A DNA stretch of 64,000 bases from Pontibacter litorisediminis (GCF_029360645.1 NZ_JARDUA010000003.1:620001-684000), one strand, 5' to 3'. Numbered from the stretch's first letter, positions 1 to 8,930 are shown. Program-made: numbers and translations. Notes: a model not told the origin generated them from the letters alone.

Positions 1-1
1 C

Positions 2-91
2 CCGCTGGCTCCCATCGACTCGGCCAGGCATTTCCTGTATTGGCCGATGCAGCGGGAAGTGCAGCCGCTTCCACCAGCCAACAAGCCATAA
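2..91 (+). CDS. C-terminal end of an unidentified protein, cut by window edge
   Basis: This frame is open from the window edge to a TAA at 89-91, which overlaps the left arm of a strong hairpin terminator by two bases. The visible tail is about 29 residues and contains RHFLYWPMQREVQ. That is too little to name a family. A stop codon running straight into a terminator is what the 3' end of a real gene looks like here, and this is the main support. The strand and the existence of the gene are inferences. Confidence 0.4.
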   Translation, partial: PLAPIDSARHFLYWPMQREVQPLPPANKP

Positions 92-131
92 AAGCGGCCC
101 AAAGTATGTGGGTATACTTTGGGCCGCTTTT
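90..131. terminator. Bidirectional intrinsic terminator, 18-bp perfect stem
   Basis: Positions 90-107 and 114-131 are perfect reverse complements with a six-base loop. The stem has an A run on the left and a T run on the right, so it can end transcription from either side. It serves the partial plus-strand gene and the small minus-strand gene that ends at 148. The loop-proximal end of each arm carries AAGTAT, part of the dispersed AAGTATA motif of this genome. Confidence 0.85.
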
Positions 132-147
132 ATGGAATGCCGGAGCC

Positions 148-378
148 TTATTTTTTCTTCTTCTTTTTATCGCTCACCTCCTCCGGCTGCTCCTCGTCGC
201 TCAGGTGCAGTTCGTCCGGCTCCAGGTCCATGTATACTTCGTTTTCGGGTGGCGTATTCTGCGACTCACGGTCCGCTTCGCGAGGGGCGGGTTTTTTCGT
301 TACCTTGTTCTCATGGTCCTTCTTGCCCAAATTCTCCCCATCGTCTCTTCTCGACTTCAGGCTATCATTATGTCTCAT
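148..378 (-). CDS. Small highly charged hypothetical protein (76 aa)
   Basis: The reading frame gives 76 residues rich in Asp, Glu, Lys and Arg, with almost no hydrophobic stretches, an acidic centre and a C-terminal run of six lysines. It has no signal peptide, membrane segment or family I recognise. A strong bidirectional terminator lies just downstream at 90-131, which supports a transcribed minus-strand gene. The composition suggests a disordered cytoplasmic protein. The overlapping plus-strand frames encode Phe/Leu runs that are the mirror of this Lys/Glu-rich frame, so I prefer the minus strand. Confidence 0.5.
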   Translation of the reverse strand: MRHNDSLKSRRDDGENLGKKDHENKVTKKPAPREADRESQNTPPENEVYMDLEPDELHLSDEEQPEEVSDKKKKKK

Positions 379-494
379 ATATAAGTATACTTTAGGTGAT
401 GCTCTGTCTTACGGAAAAGCAAGTGCAAAGTCATGGGCTGTTCATGATTTTGTGAGATCGGCAGCCGGTGGCGGTTCATTCCGCAACCTATTCG

Positions 495-502
495 TATATT
501 TG
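495..502 (+). promoter_or_regulatory. Probable -7 box of metG promoter
   Basis: TATATTTG matches the Bacteroidota -7 consensus TAnnTTTG and lies 17 bases before the metG start codon, giving a very short leader. Confidence 0.55.
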
Positions 503-519
503 TTCTTTAAATAGATAAG

Positions 520-2559
520 ATGACAAACAACCCCAAAAGATATACTGTAACGGCTGCGCTGCCGTATGCCAATGGCCCCGTGCACATTGGCCACCTGGCG
601 GGTGTATACTTGCCTGCTGATATTTATGTGCGTTACCTGCGCCTGCAGAACCGTGATGTGAAGTTTATCTGTGGCTCCGACGAGCACGGGGTGCCGATCA
701 CGATCCGCGCCAAGAAAGAAGGCATCACGCCGCAGCAGGCCGTGGACAAGTATCATGAGCTGATCAAAAAGTCGTTTGCTGACTTTAACATCTCCTTCGA
801 CATTTACGACCGCACCTCCTCTGCCATACACGCCGAGACGGCCGGAGGTTTCTTTAAGAAGCTGTACGAGGACGGCAAGTTCATCGAGCAGACCACGCAG
901 CAGTACTACGACGAGAAGGCACAGCAGTTCCTGGCAGACCGCTACATTGTGGGCACCTGCCCTAAGTGCGGAAACGAGAACGCCTACGGCGACCAGTGCG
1001 AAAGCTGCGGTACCTCCCTGAACGCCACCGACCTCATCAACCCCAAAAGTACGCTGAGCGGTGCTGTGCCGGTGATGCGCGAAACCAAGCACTGGTACCT
1101 GCCCCTGAACGAGTATGAGCCCTGGCTGCGCGAGTGGATCGTGGAGGGCCACAAAGGCGATTGGAAGCCGAATGTGTACGGCCAGTGCAAATCCTGGATA
1201 GACCAGGGGCTGCAGCCCCGCGCCGTAACCCGCGACCTGGATTGGGGCGTGCCGGTGCCGGTAGAGGGAGCCGAAGGCAAGGTGCTGTACGTATGGTTCG
1301 ATGCGCCGATCGGCTATATCTCGGCCACCAAAGCGCTGACAGACGATTGGGAGAAGTACTGGAAAGACGAGGAGACGAAGCTGGTGCACTTCATCGGAAA
1401 GGACAACATCGTGTTCCACTGCATCATTTTCCCGAGCATGCTCAAGGCGCACGGCGATTATATCCTGCCGGATAACGTGCCGGCCAATGAGTTCCTGAAC
1501 CTGGAGGGCGATAAGATCTCTACCTCCCGTAACTGGGCGGTGTGGCTGCACGAGTACCTGGAGGAATTCCCGGGTAAGGGCGACGTGCTGCGCTATGTGT
1601 TGGCTGCCAACGCCCCTGAGACAAAGGACAACGACTTTACCTGGAAAGACTATCAGGCCCGCAATAACAACGAGCTGCTGGCTATCCTGGGCAACTTCAT
1701 TAACCGCGCCGTGGTGCTCACGCAGAAGTATTACGAGGGTGCCGTGCCTGCCCGTGGCGAGCTGACGGAGTATGATAAAGTGGTGCTGGAAGACCTGCAG
1801 GGAATGCCGATGGTGATCGCTGCGCATATCGAGCGGTACAAGTTCCGCGATGCCCTGGCTGAGCTGATGAACCTGGCGCGCCTGGGCAACAAGTACCTGG
1901 CCGACACAGAGCCGTGGAAGCTGATCAAGACAGACGCCGAGCGCGTGAAAACGATCATGAACATTGCGCTGCAGATTTCCGGTAGCCTGGCCATTCTGAT
2001 GGAGCCGTTCCTGCCAGCGTCTGCCGCCAAGCTGCGCGGCATGCTGAGCATGAGCCCGGGAACCTGGGAGAGCGCAGGATCAGCGGAGCTGTTGCCGGTA
2101 GGCCATGTTATCGGTAAGCCGGAACTGCTGTTCGAGAAAGTAGAGGATGCCGCCGTAGACGCGCAGGTGCAGAAGCTGCTGGACACAAAAAAGGCGAACG
2201 AGGCCGCTAACGCTACGGTGGAGCCCGCCAAAGAAGACATCACCTTCGAGGACTTCACGAAGATGGACATCCGGATCGGAACCATCCTGGAGGCAGAGAA
2301 AGTGGCGAAGACTAAAAAGCTTCTGAAGCTGAAGATCGATACAGGTATTGACCAGCGCACGGTGGTCAGCGGCATTGCCGAGTTCTTTACCCCGGAAGAG
2401 ATCATCGGGCAGCAAGTGAGCATCCTGGTAAACCTTGCCCCACGCGAGATCAAAGGCATCACCAGCCAGGGCATGATTCTGATGGCCGAGAATGCGGATG
2501 GCTCCCTTGCTTTTGTGCAGCCGAGCAAAGCGATAAAGAACGGCGGAACCGTAAGCTAA
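520..2559 (+). CDS. metG: Methionine--tRNA ligase
   Basis: This class I aminoacyl-tRNA synthetase charges tRNA-Met with methionine in the cytoplasm. The 679-residue product has the HIGH signature at residues 22-25, a zinc knuckle of CPxC plus CxxC pairs near residues 147-164, and a KISTS version of the KMSKS loop at 332-336. A C-terminal EMAP-type tRNA-binding domain (about 575-679, beginning [10 protein letters not shown]) follows, as in the longer, dimeric bacterial MetRS form. Full length for the family. The ATG at 520 fits the promoter 17 bases upstream. A hairpin terminator follows at 2583-2615. Confidence 0.97.
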   Translation: MTNNPKRYTVTAALPYANGPVHIGHLAGVYLPADIYVRYLRLQNRDVKFICGSDEHGVPITIRAKKEGITPQQAVDKYHELIKKSFADFNISFDIYDRTSSAIHAETAGGFFKKLYEDGKFIEQTTQQYYDEKAQQFLADRYIVGTCPKCGNENAYGDQCESCGTSLNATDLINPKSTLSGAVPVMRETKHWYLPLNEYEPWLREWIVEGHKGDWKPNVYGQCKSWIDQGLQPRAVTRDLDWGVPVPVEGAEGKVLYVWFDAPIGYISATKALTDDWEKYWKDEETKLVHFIGKDNIVFHCIIFPSMLKAHGDYILPDNVPANEFLNLEGDKISTSRNWAVWLHEYLEEFPGKGDVLRYVLAANAPETKDNDFTWKDYQARNNNELLAILGNFINRAVVLTQKYYEGAVPARGELTEYDKVVLEDLQGMPMVIAAHIERYKFRDALAELMNLARLGNKYLADTEPWKLIKTDAERVKTIMNIALQISGSLAILMEPFLPASAAKLRGMLSMSPGTWESAGSAELLPVGHVIGKPELLFEKVEDAAVDAQVQKLLDTKKANEAANATVEPAKEDITFEDFTKMDIRIGTILEAEKVAKTKKLLKLKIDTGIDQRTVVSGIAEFFTPEEIIGQQVSILVNLAPREIKGITSQGMILMAENADGSLAFVQPSKAIKNGGTVS

Positions 2560-2582
2560 AAATACAGCCGGTTTCAAGTCTG

Positions 2583-2615
2583 AACCCTCACTTGCCGATA
2601 AGGCAGGTGAGGGTT
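2583..2615 (+). terminator. Intrinsic terminator after metG
   Basis: The arms 2583-2596 and 2602-2615 pair over 14 positions with one G-U pair and a five-base loop, followed by a T-rich stretch. It lies between convergent metG and the HD/PycTM gene, so it may act for both. Confidence 0.75.
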
Positions 2616-2655
2616 TATGTTTTGTAGCTCCTGAAGCCGGGAAAACGCGTATGGT

Positions 2656-3840
2656 TTAGCCCTGGTTTAGAAACAACCACGCAGCAAGGTAGCTGACCAG
2701 CACTACCCCAAGGCCAATTGCAAACACAGTATAAGAGAGTTTCAGCAGATGATACTTTTTGGACAGGACCTTGCCCTGTAAATAGATGTTGTCGGCCATG
2801 CTGTTGTAGAGCAGGTTGTGGTCGCGCATGATGTTACGGATGCCATCCCTGTACGTATCAGGGTCGAGCTGGAGATAGTCGCCGAAGAACAGGAAATCTA
2901 TTTTATTGTCCGGAGAAGCCGAGTTCTTGATGTTTGGCCGGGTGGAAAGTATGGCCAGGATAACGGTTACCAGGCACACCACCGTCAGCAGGATGGCAGG
3001 GAGAAGTAAATGGGGCACACTCTCAAACCTGTTGAAGAAAGAGGAGATCATGATGGAAGCGATAATGGCGTTGACAGAAATCATCATGTTCGCCTTTCTA
3101 TCGGCTATGACGCTCAGCTGCAGATGGCTGTGCATGGAAGTTCTGAACATTGTCTCTATCCCCTTGCTCACCTTCTGCTCCCTCTCCCTTCGCAGGCTTT
3201 TCTTCAGGCTCTTGTTTTCCTCCCAAAGCTCCTCCAACTCGGCATTTTCCTTGCCCAACTCTTTCCGCTTCTTCTTTAGCAGCTTCAGGTTATTTTCCTT
3301 TCCGCTGGAGAAGGCGCGTTTGGCGTATTTCGTAAAAAAGTAGTGCTTCTTCAGCAGACTTATGTGCCGGTCTATCCAGTCGTACTGGTTAACCTTCGAG
3401 CTGGATCCCAATACTTCCTGCTCCGCCTTCGCCACATAGTCGTCTGCCGCCAGAAAGCTGGAAACGGCATCGCAGAGCGCCTCCTCCAATAAATCCTGAG
3501 GAGCCTGTGGGTATCGTGTCGCGGCTATGCAGTGGTACAGTTTAAGTATCTCTGCTTTGCTCAGGCCGCAGTCCGCCAGAAAACCGGTAACATGATGGCG
3601 CTTGTGTTCATCCAGCAGCTCTCCTGACTCTGTGCAGCATACGTCATGGAGCCATGCAGCCAATAGCACCAGCCGGGTCTCCGCCTCATTAAAATCGCAG
3701 AACCTACAGATAGCGTCGGCTATGGCCACCAATGTCTTAGTGTGTTGGAGCGTAACGCCTGCGGCTTGGCCCGCACCGTCTCCTAATAGCTGATGCCCAA
3801 CAAACAGGTTTGCCCTATCTAAAGTGTCTTCCTCGATCAT
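2656..3840 (-). CDS. HD-domain protein fused to a PycTM-like (DUF5706) membrane effector domain
   Basis: The 394-residue protein has three parts. Residues 20-150 form an HD metal-dependent phosphohydrolase fold with H33, the HD doublet H65-D66 and D124. Residues 183-225 are a Lys/Glu-rich coiled coil. Residues 230-394 match the Pycsar effector transmembrane family: a conserved IADRKANMMISVNA segment near 245-258, hydrophobic helices near 253-272 and 277-298, and a last helix near 370-391. In Pycsar anti-phage systems such membrane proteins respond to cyclic pyrimidine nucleotides. The HD part might bind or hydrolyse a nucleotide. The gene is divergent from a nucleotide cyclase only 181 bp away, which makes a functional link plausible. 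HD-PycTM fusions also seem common in Cytophagales chromosomes, so a housekeeping role is possible. Confidence 0.8.
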   Translation of the reverse strand: MIEEDTLDRANLFVGHQLLGDGAGQAAGVTLQHTKTLVAIADAICRFCDFNEAETRLVLLAAWLHDVCCTESGELLDEHKRHHVTGFLADCGLSKAEILKLYHCIAATRYPQAPQDLLEEALCDAVSSFLAADDYVAKAEQEVLGSSSKVNQYDWIDRHISLLKKHYFFTKYAKRAFSSGKENNLKLLKKKRKELGKENAELEELWEENKSLKKSLRREREQKVSKGIETMFRTSMHSHLQLSVIADRKANMMISVNAIIASIMISSFFNRFESVPHLLLPAILLTVVCLVTVILAILSTRPNIKNSASPDNKIDFLFFGDYLQLDPDTYRDGIRNIMRDHNLLYNSMADNIYLQGKVLSKKYHLLKLSYTVFAIGLGVVLVSYLAAWLFLNQG

Positions 3841-4021
3841 AACCGTTGCTATTTAGGACCGCTGTTGCTTATTTATACGGATAATATTAAACTTTATCTT
3901 CTGATAATTAATATTTGTAATTCAGAGGTTTTGTTACACGATGTGCTGAGCGCCGTTATTCCTTTTATTTCCGTTGCCGTAATTATAAGGGAAAGGCAGG
4001 ATACCACTAAGATTAGAGACT

Positions 4022-6007
4022 ATGAGCCAACGTCGCCTACTTGCTGCTATTATGTTCACGGATATTGAGGGGTACACCGCTGTTATGCAGCAGAGTGAGC
4101 AGCAGGCATTGGCGCTTAAGAACCGCCATCGCCATGTGCTGCAGCACGAGCACCGGCAGCATAATGGCCGTATTGTGCAGTACTACGGAGACGGAACGTT
4201 AAGCAAATTCCAGAGTGCGGTGGAGGCAGTGGAGTGTGCCCTGGCCATGCAGCTGGCTTTCCTGCAGGAGCCGCAGGTTCCTGTCAGGATCGGGCTCCAT
4301 ATGGGCGATGTGGTGATGGATGATGACGAGCAGTTGTTCGGTGATGGGGTAAACGTCGCCTCCCGCATCGAGTCTTTAGGCGTGGCGGGCAGTGTCTTGA
4401 TCTCAGACAAAATTCGGGATGAGCTCCTTAACCACCCGCAGCTAAGAACCTATTCGGTAGGTGTTTACCAGTTTAAGAATGTGGAGCGTGAGGTGGAGGT
4501 GTTTGCCCTTGATCACCCGGACCTGGTAAAGCCTGCTGCTAACTCGCTTCGCGGTAAAACGGAAGAGAAGAGGAAAAAGCCTGCTCTGAGAACATCCAAG
4601 CGGACTCCTGCCAAAAGTATAGCCGTGTTGCCCCTGGTTAACTTAAGCAACGATCCGGAGCAGGATTACTTCAGTGAGGGGGTTGCCGAGGAAATCATCA
4701 ACTCATTGTCTAACCTGAAGGACCTGAAAGTGGCAGGCCGTACGTCCTCCTTTAAATTTGACAGGCGAAACATAGACCTGAGGGAAGTGGGAGAGAAGCT
4801 CGGTGTGAGCACTGTGCTGGAGGGAAGCGTGCGGAAGCAGGGGAACCGCCTCAGGATCACCGTTCAGCTTACCAAGGTAGATGACGGCTTTCATGTGTGG
4901 TCTGAGCGGTACGATGGCAGTATGGATGACATTTTTGCCATACAGGACGAGATCGCCGTGGCAATCACCGAAAAAATGAAGGTGACCTTTCTGGAAAAGA
5001 GCAGGAACAGGATAAGCAACAACTCTTCCCTGAACACCGAGGCGTATGAACTGTACCTGAAGGGCAGGTTTTGCCTGAACAGGCGGGGCACCTACATCTT
5101 AGAAGGTATAAAGCTGCTGCAGCAGGCAATTGCGCTAGACCCCGGCTTTGCCTTGGCTCATGCCGACTATGCCGATGCAAACCTGCTGGCGGGGCTGTAC
5201 GGCTTGGTGCCGCCAAATAAGGTAATGTACAAGGCAAAAGAGTCAGCCGAAACAGCTTTAAGGCTAAACCCGACCCTTTGTGAGACCCACTGCGCGCTTG
5301 GCTCCTACTACTGCTACATCTGGAACATGCCAGAGGCAGAGAGGCACTTTCAGAGGTCTTTGGAGCTAAACCCCAACTATGCCCAGACCCACCTAAGGTA
5401 TGGCCTGAATTACCTGGCCTGGATGAAAGGCGATTTTGCCAAGGCCGAAGAGCACGGCAGGATCGCCATCAAGTTAGAACCGCTCAGTGCGATATGCTTT
5501 GGCATATATGCGCAGATCCTGCACACGGCCGGAAAGTTTGAGGAGGCACTGCAGGCATGTAAAACAGGGCTTGAGCTTGACGCCAACTCGTTCCTTTGCC
5601 ATCTGTACGAAGGGTACTCCTACCTGTTTCTGAAGCAATACGAAGAGGCTGTGGCTGTATTTGACCGTCTAATGAAGCTCTCTAACAGGCATAACTTTGC
5701 GCATGGCGCCCTGATTATGGCACTTTGCCAGATGGGCAATAAAAGCAGGGCCAAAGCAGAGCTCCAGGACCTGAAGGCAAGGACAAAAAAAGAGTACGTT
5801 GTTTGTACGGTGATAGGGATTGCGGCATCCTGGTACGATGACAATCTGGATGAGGCCTTCAAGTATCTGGAGAAAGGGTACCGGGACCATGACCCACTGC
5901 TTGTCTCACTTAAGCATGAGCATTGGGTACCTGCCGCGCTCCGGCAAGACCCACGCTACCAGCGCCTGTTGGCGAAGATGGACTCTACCCAACACGTTAC
6001 GGCCTGA
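4022..6007 (+). CDS. Class III nucleotide cyclase with TolB-like domain and TPR repeats
   Basis: The 661-residue protein starts with a class III cyclase domain (about 5-165). Both metal-binding Asp are present (D14 in MFTDIEGYT, D57 in YYGDG), and so are the transition-state Asn and Arg (N111 and R115 in VNVASR). By eye, the two residues that usually recognise adenine (Lys and Asp) are Q53 and Q104. Residues 198-320 are a TolB-like N-terminal domain (SIAVLPLVNLS...), and about 340-650 are tetratricopeptide repeats. No transmembrane segment is seen, so it is probably cytoplasmic. It should make a cyclic nucleotide whose base I cannot fix from sequence. It is divergently paired with the HD/PycTM membrane protein. 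Confidence 0.88.
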   Translation: MSQRRLLAAIMFTDIEGYTAVMQQSEQQALALKNRHRHVLQHEHRQHNGRIVQYYGDGTLSKFQSAVEAVECALAMQLAFLQEPQVPVRIGLHMGDVVMDDDEQLFGDGVNVASRIESLGVAGSVLISDKIRDELLNHPQLRTYSVGVYQFKNVEREVEVFALDHPDLVKPAANSLRGKTEEKRKKPALRTSKRTPAKSIAVLPLVNLSNDPEQDYFSEGVAEEIINSLSNLKDLKVAGRTSSFKFDRRNIDLREVGEKLGVSTVLEGSVRKQGNRLRITVQLTKVDDGFHVWSERYDGSMDDIFAIQDEIAVAITEKMKVTFLEKSRNRISNNSSLNTEAYELYLKGRFCLNRRGTYILEGIKLLQQAIALDPGFALAHADYADANLLAGLYGLVPPNKVMYKAKESAETALRLNPTLCETHCALGSYYCYIWNMPEAERHFQRSLELNPNYAQTHLRYGLNYLAWMKGDFAKAEEHGRIAIKLEPLSAICFGIYAQILHTAGKFEEALQACKTGLELDANSFLCHLYEGYSYLFLKQYEEAVAVFDRLMKLSNRHNFAHGALIMALCQMGNKSRAKAELQDLKARTKKEYVVCTVIGIAASWYDDNLDEAFKYLEKGYRDHDPLLVSLKHEHWVPAALRQDPRYQRLLAKMDSTQHVTA

Positions 6008-6047
6008 TGGGCGGCGGGAACCGTTCCTGTGCCTGTGTCCGGGCAGC

Positions 6048-7310
6048 TTACCCTACCGCCATCCCCTTCGCCTCTGACGCGGCGATCGTTTCCTTGGCTA
6101 TTCGCTCCTGCTCGATGCGCTGCACCACAAAGAAGGCGCCTATGGCCGTAACCACAGACAGTGCCCCCACAAACCACCATAGGGTGTCAAAGCCATACTT
6201 GGAAGCCAGGGTGGTGCCCAGGTAAGGAGCCACCACATGCGCTGCGGCATAGGATATGGTATAGAGCCCCATGTAAGCGCCGCGGTTGGCGGGGCCGGAC
6301 CGCTCCACAGTGATGGTCGCCATAAAGGGCATGGCGAGAATCTCGGCTATACTTAGCAGGAGCATGGCCACAAACAGGATGCTCAGGTGCTGTGTCAGGT
6401 TAAGCAGCACGAAGGAGAAGCCCAGCACCAGTATGCCGGTGGCGATCAGCCATGCCTTGCGCACCCGCTCCCCGATCAGGTATACCACGATCATCTCCAG
6501 CAGGAACACGATAAGCCCGTTCAGCCCCAACAGTAAACCAATCTTTCCCTCCGGTAGGGCATACACCTGCCGGTAGTACAGAGGCAGCGTGGAGAGCAGC
6601 TGGAAAAAGATCATAGCAAAGAGGCTGCAAAGCACAGCGAACAGCAGATAGTAGCGGTCGCGGTAAGGGGAGCGGGTTTTGGGCATGGGGGCAGCGGAGG
6701 CACTTGCTTGCGGCGGCGTGTGCCCTTGCTGGTTGCGGAAGTAGAAAAAGAAGAAAAGCCCCGCCATGATGCAGGTAAAGCCATCGGCAATGAACAGCCA
6801 ACGGTACGAAAGAGCCGCCAGCAAGCCTCCCAACGCCGGACCAATAGAGAAGCCCAGGTTAATGGCCATGCGGTTAAGGGAAAAGGCGCGCGTAACGTTC
6901 TCAGGCCGGGCATAGGAGGCGATGGAGGACGCGTTGGCAGGGCGAAGCATGTCGTTCACCAGGCTGAGTATGAACACGCCGGCCATCATCGCTTCCAGCT
7001 GCCGAAGGGTCAGCAGGAAGAAGTATAAACTACCGCCCACCGTCAGGCTCAGGAACTGAACTTTAAAATGGCCGATCTTATCGGTGAGCCACCCGCCGAG
7101 GAATGCGCCGCATACTGCGCCCAGCCCATACATGCTCAGCACAATGCCTGTCTCCCGTAAGGTGTAGCCCAGCACCTCTGTCAGGTACACGCTCAGGAAG
7201 GGGGTAACCATGGCGCCGCTGCGGTTAATCAGCATCACCAAGGACATCATCCAGGCAGGGCGGGAGAGGCCCCCAAAGGCATTGCGGTAGAGCAGGAAGA
7301 CACGTTTCAT
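6048..7310 (-). CDS. Major facilitator superfamily transporter, probable drug efflux
   Basis: A polytopic inner-membrane protein of 420 residues with about 12 hydrophobic helices. The MFS motif A appears as GGWLTDKIGHFKV between helices 2 and 3, and the early segment NRSGAMVTPFLSVYL is typical of the DHA1 (multidrug/sugar efflux) group. The substrate cannot be read from sequence. I chose the ATG at 7310: the frame extends 30 codons further upstream, but that would start inside the terminator at 7385-7427, and a TACATTTG -7 box lies 29 bases before 7310. It converges on the cyclase gene with a 40-bp gap. Confidence 0.85.
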   Translation of the reverse strand: MKRVFLLYRNAFGGLSRPAWMMSLVMLINRSGAMVTPFLSVYLTEVLGYTLRETGIVLSMYGLGAVCGAFLGGWLTDKIGHFKVQFLSLTVGGSLYFFLLTLRQLEAMMAGVFILSLVNDMLRPANASSIASYARPENVTRAFSLNRMAINLGFSIGPALGGLLAALSYRWLFIADGFTCIMAGLFFFFYFRNQQGHTPPQASASAAPMPKTRSPYRDRYYLLFAVLCSLFAMIFFQLLSTLPLYYRQVYALPEGKIGLLLGLNGLIVFLLEMIVVYLIGERVRKAWLIATGILVLGFSFVLLNLTQHLSILFVAMLLLSIAEILAMPFMATITVERSGPANRGAYMGLYTISYAAAHVVAPYLGTTLASKYGFDTLWWFVGALSVVTAIGAFFVVQRIEQERIAKETIAASEAKGMAVG

Positions 7311-7338
7311 AGCTGTGGCCGGAAGTGCGGCGAAAAGG

Positions 7339-7346
7339 CAAATGTA
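7339..7346 (-). promoter_or_regulatory. Probable -7 box of the MFS transporter gene
   Basis: On the minus strand the sequence reads TACATTTG, matching TAnnTTTG, 29 bases upstream of the chosen start codon. It supports the shorter start at 7310. Confidence 0.5.
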
Positions 7347-7384
7347 TGCTTTCGGACCGAATTTTTTGTTGCTGCCCACCCAAA

Positions 7385-7427
7385 AGTGAAAGCCCCTCAC
7401 AAGTATAAACCAGGAGGGGCTTTCACT
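7385..7427 (-). terminator. Intrinsic terminator after pth
   Basis: A perfect 14-bp stem (7385-7398 with 7414-7427). The 15-base loop contains AAGTATAAA, a copy of the dispersed motif. It lies downstream of pth on the minus strand and upstream of the MFS promoter. Confidence 0.75.
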
Positions 7428-7445
7428 AGGTTTTCACCAACGGTG

Positions 7446-8009
7446 TTACTTGGTGTTAAACTGGTTCATGGTGCGCTCCAGCCCGATGGTGCCAAAAGCG
7501 ATGACAGAATCAGCGGCCTTTTCGATCAGTGTCTGCAGCTCTGCCTCCTCATCCTCGCCGAACTTGCTCAGCACGTAATCCACCTGCTTGCCTTTATGGT
7601 AGTTGTCCCCCACGCCAAAGCGCAGGCGCGGGTAGTTGTTGTGGCCCAGCGTCTGCTCAATGTGCTTCAGGCCGTTGTGCCCGCCGGCACTGCCCTTAGC
7701 CCGTATGCGGAGCTTCCCGAAAGGGATGGCGATGTCGTCGGTGATGACCATCATCTGCTCGGGCGTCAGCTTTAGGGAGTTTAGCCAGTGGCCCACGGCT
7801 TTCCCGCTCAGGTTCATGTAGGTGGTGGGCTTTACCAGCACAAAGGTGCGCCCCTTGGATTTGATCTCGGTAACAAAGGCGTGGCGCCCGGAGTCGAAGC
7901 TGGCGTCATGCTTTTTGGCCAGGTAGTCCAGCACCATAAAGCCGATGTTGTGGCGGGTGTCTGCATATTCAGGGCCGATGTTGCCAAGGCCCACGATCAG
8001 GTATTTCAT
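7446..8009 (-). CDS. pth: Peptidyl-tRNA hydrolase
   Basis: Releases tRNA from peptidyl-tRNAs dropped by the ribosome. The 187-residue product shows all family active-site residues: N10 (GLGN), H20 (DTRHNIGF), N66 (YMNLSG), D92 (ITDDI) and N112 (GGHNG). The frame runs 27 codons further upstream, but family proteins begin MKYLIVGLGN, so the ATG at 8009 is preferred. It sits downstream of rplY and prs on the same strand, but a terminator at 8232-8253 and a repeat-rich spacer separate it from rplY. Confidence 0.95.
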   Translation of the reverse strand: MKYLIVGLGNIGPEYADTRHNIGFMVLDYLAKKHDASFDSGRHAFVTEIKSKGRTFVLVKPTTYMNLSGKAVGHWLNSLKLTPEQMMVITDDIAIPFGKLRIRAKGSAGGHNGLKHIEQTLGHNNYPRLRFGVGDNYHKGKQVDYVLSKFGEDEEAELQTLIEKAADSVIAFGTIGLERTMNQFNTK

Positions 8010-8072
8010 ACTTGTATCTTCGGTAGCGGCGGCCCCGGCAGCGGAGAGGCTCAGCCACTTTTTTATACTTTG

Positions 8073-8212
8073 GATTGTTGATTGGCTCAAGGTTTTGATT
8101 GTTTATGGCTAATTGGATGGAAGGACTTGGAGCTGACGACGTGTAACAGTCAGCATCTGACAACCACAATTAATGTGGCAATTTAGCCATTTAACAATTA
8201 AACGGTTTAACC
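8073..8212. repeat. Intergenic low-complexity inverted repeat (word GGCTAATTG)
   Basis: The spacer between rplY and pth holds degenerate copies of ATTGTT-GGCTAA words in the left half (GATTGTTTATGGCTAATTGG) and their reverse complement on the right (ATTTAGCCATTTAACAATTA). The arms could fold into an imperfect hairpin. It resembles other word-based hairpins in this window but uses a different word. Confidence 0.5.
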
Positions 8213-8231
8213 TTTAATCAGAAACAAAAAA

Positions 8232-8253
8232 TCCTGCCCTGCACGCGGCAGGA
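8232..8253 (-). terminator. Intrinsic terminator after rplY
   Basis: Read on the minus strand, a seven-base stem TCCTGCC/GGCAGGA with an eight-base loop is followed directly by six T. It lies 40 bases after the rplY stop codon. Confidence 0.75.
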
Positions 8254-8292
8254 CAGGACTCTTGAGCATATTCTGAGCTGTGGCTCAAAAAA

Positions 8293-8880
8293 TTACTTTT
8301 TACCACCACGAGCTTCTTCAGCCTGCGCGCTCTTAAGGGCACGCGGAATAGTTACTGTAGCGATTGGAGCACTTGGGTTTGTCAGGATCTCGTAATTATC
8401 CGGCTGGATTTTAGAAACCTTGATAGACTTACCAAGTTCCAGGTCAGAGATGTTTACCTCTACGTAGTCTGGCAGGTTAGCAGGAAGCGCCTTGATCTTG
8501 ATAGAACGCAGCTTGGTTACAAGCTTACCACCAGCCAATACACCTGGAGAAACACCAACGAACTTAACTGGAACGTCAATTTTCACTGGCTTGTCTTCCT
8601 GCAGTTCCAGGAAGTCAACGTGCAGCAGCATTTCGTTTACCGGGTGGAACTGAGAATCCTGAAGGATGGCGCGGTAGTGCGTACCTTCAATGTTCAGGTC
8701 TACCTCGTGTACTTCCGGCGTGTAGATCAGGTCGCGGAACAGGATAGCTGGAGCATAGAAGTGCACTTGCTCCTGGCCGCCGTACAGTACGCCTGGTACG
8801 TAAGACTCATTACGCAGTTCTTTCGACTGCTGCTTGCCGAGATTTGCTCTTTTAAACCCTATAATCTCTAACGTTTTCAT
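8293..8880 (-). CDS. rplY: 50S ribosomal protein L25 (Ctc/TL5 type)
   Basis: A 195-residue protein of the long L25 type: an N-terminal L25 domain (about 1-90) that binds 5S rRNA and a C-terminal Ctc/TL5 beta domain. Recognisable segments are VPGVLYGG near residue 30 and the PVKFVGVSPGV stretch near 105. The C-terminal tail is Lys/Glu-rich. It follows prs on the same strand, an order common in Bacteroidota, but has its own promoter-like TACTTTTG at 8909-8916. Confidence 0.95.
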   Translation of the reverse strand: MKTLEIIGFKRANLGKQQSKELRNESYVPGVLYGGQEQVHFYAPAILFRDLIYTPEVHEVDLNIEGTHYRAILQDSQFHPVNEMLLHVDFLELQEDKPVKIDVPVKFVGVSPGVLAGGKLVTKLRSIKIKALPANLPDYVEVNISDLELGKSIKVSKIQPDNYEILTNPSAPIATVTIPRALKSAQAEEARGGKK

Positions 8881-8908
8881 AAAAGTGTTTTGTTAAAATA
8901 TATTGCTA

Positions 8909-8916
8909 CAAAAGTA
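8909..8916 (-). promoter_or_regulatory. Probable -7 box of rplY promoter
   Basis: The minus strand reads TATACTTTTG, containing TACTTTTG (TAnnTTTG), 29 bases before the rplY ATG. This box overlaps a copy of the dispersed AAGTATA motif. Confidence 0.6.
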
Positions 8917-8930
8917 TAGCCTTGTTTTGT

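Noticed and set aside
442..1827. Long minus-strand frame (461 codons) opposite metG
   Set aside because: It lies entirely antisense to a textbook MetRS gene, has no family features, and is the kind of shadow frame expected opposite GC-rich codon use.
7311..7400. Upstream 30-codon extension of the MFS transporter
   Set aside because: It would begin inside the pth terminator stem-loop, and a -7 box lies between it and the better ATG at 7310.
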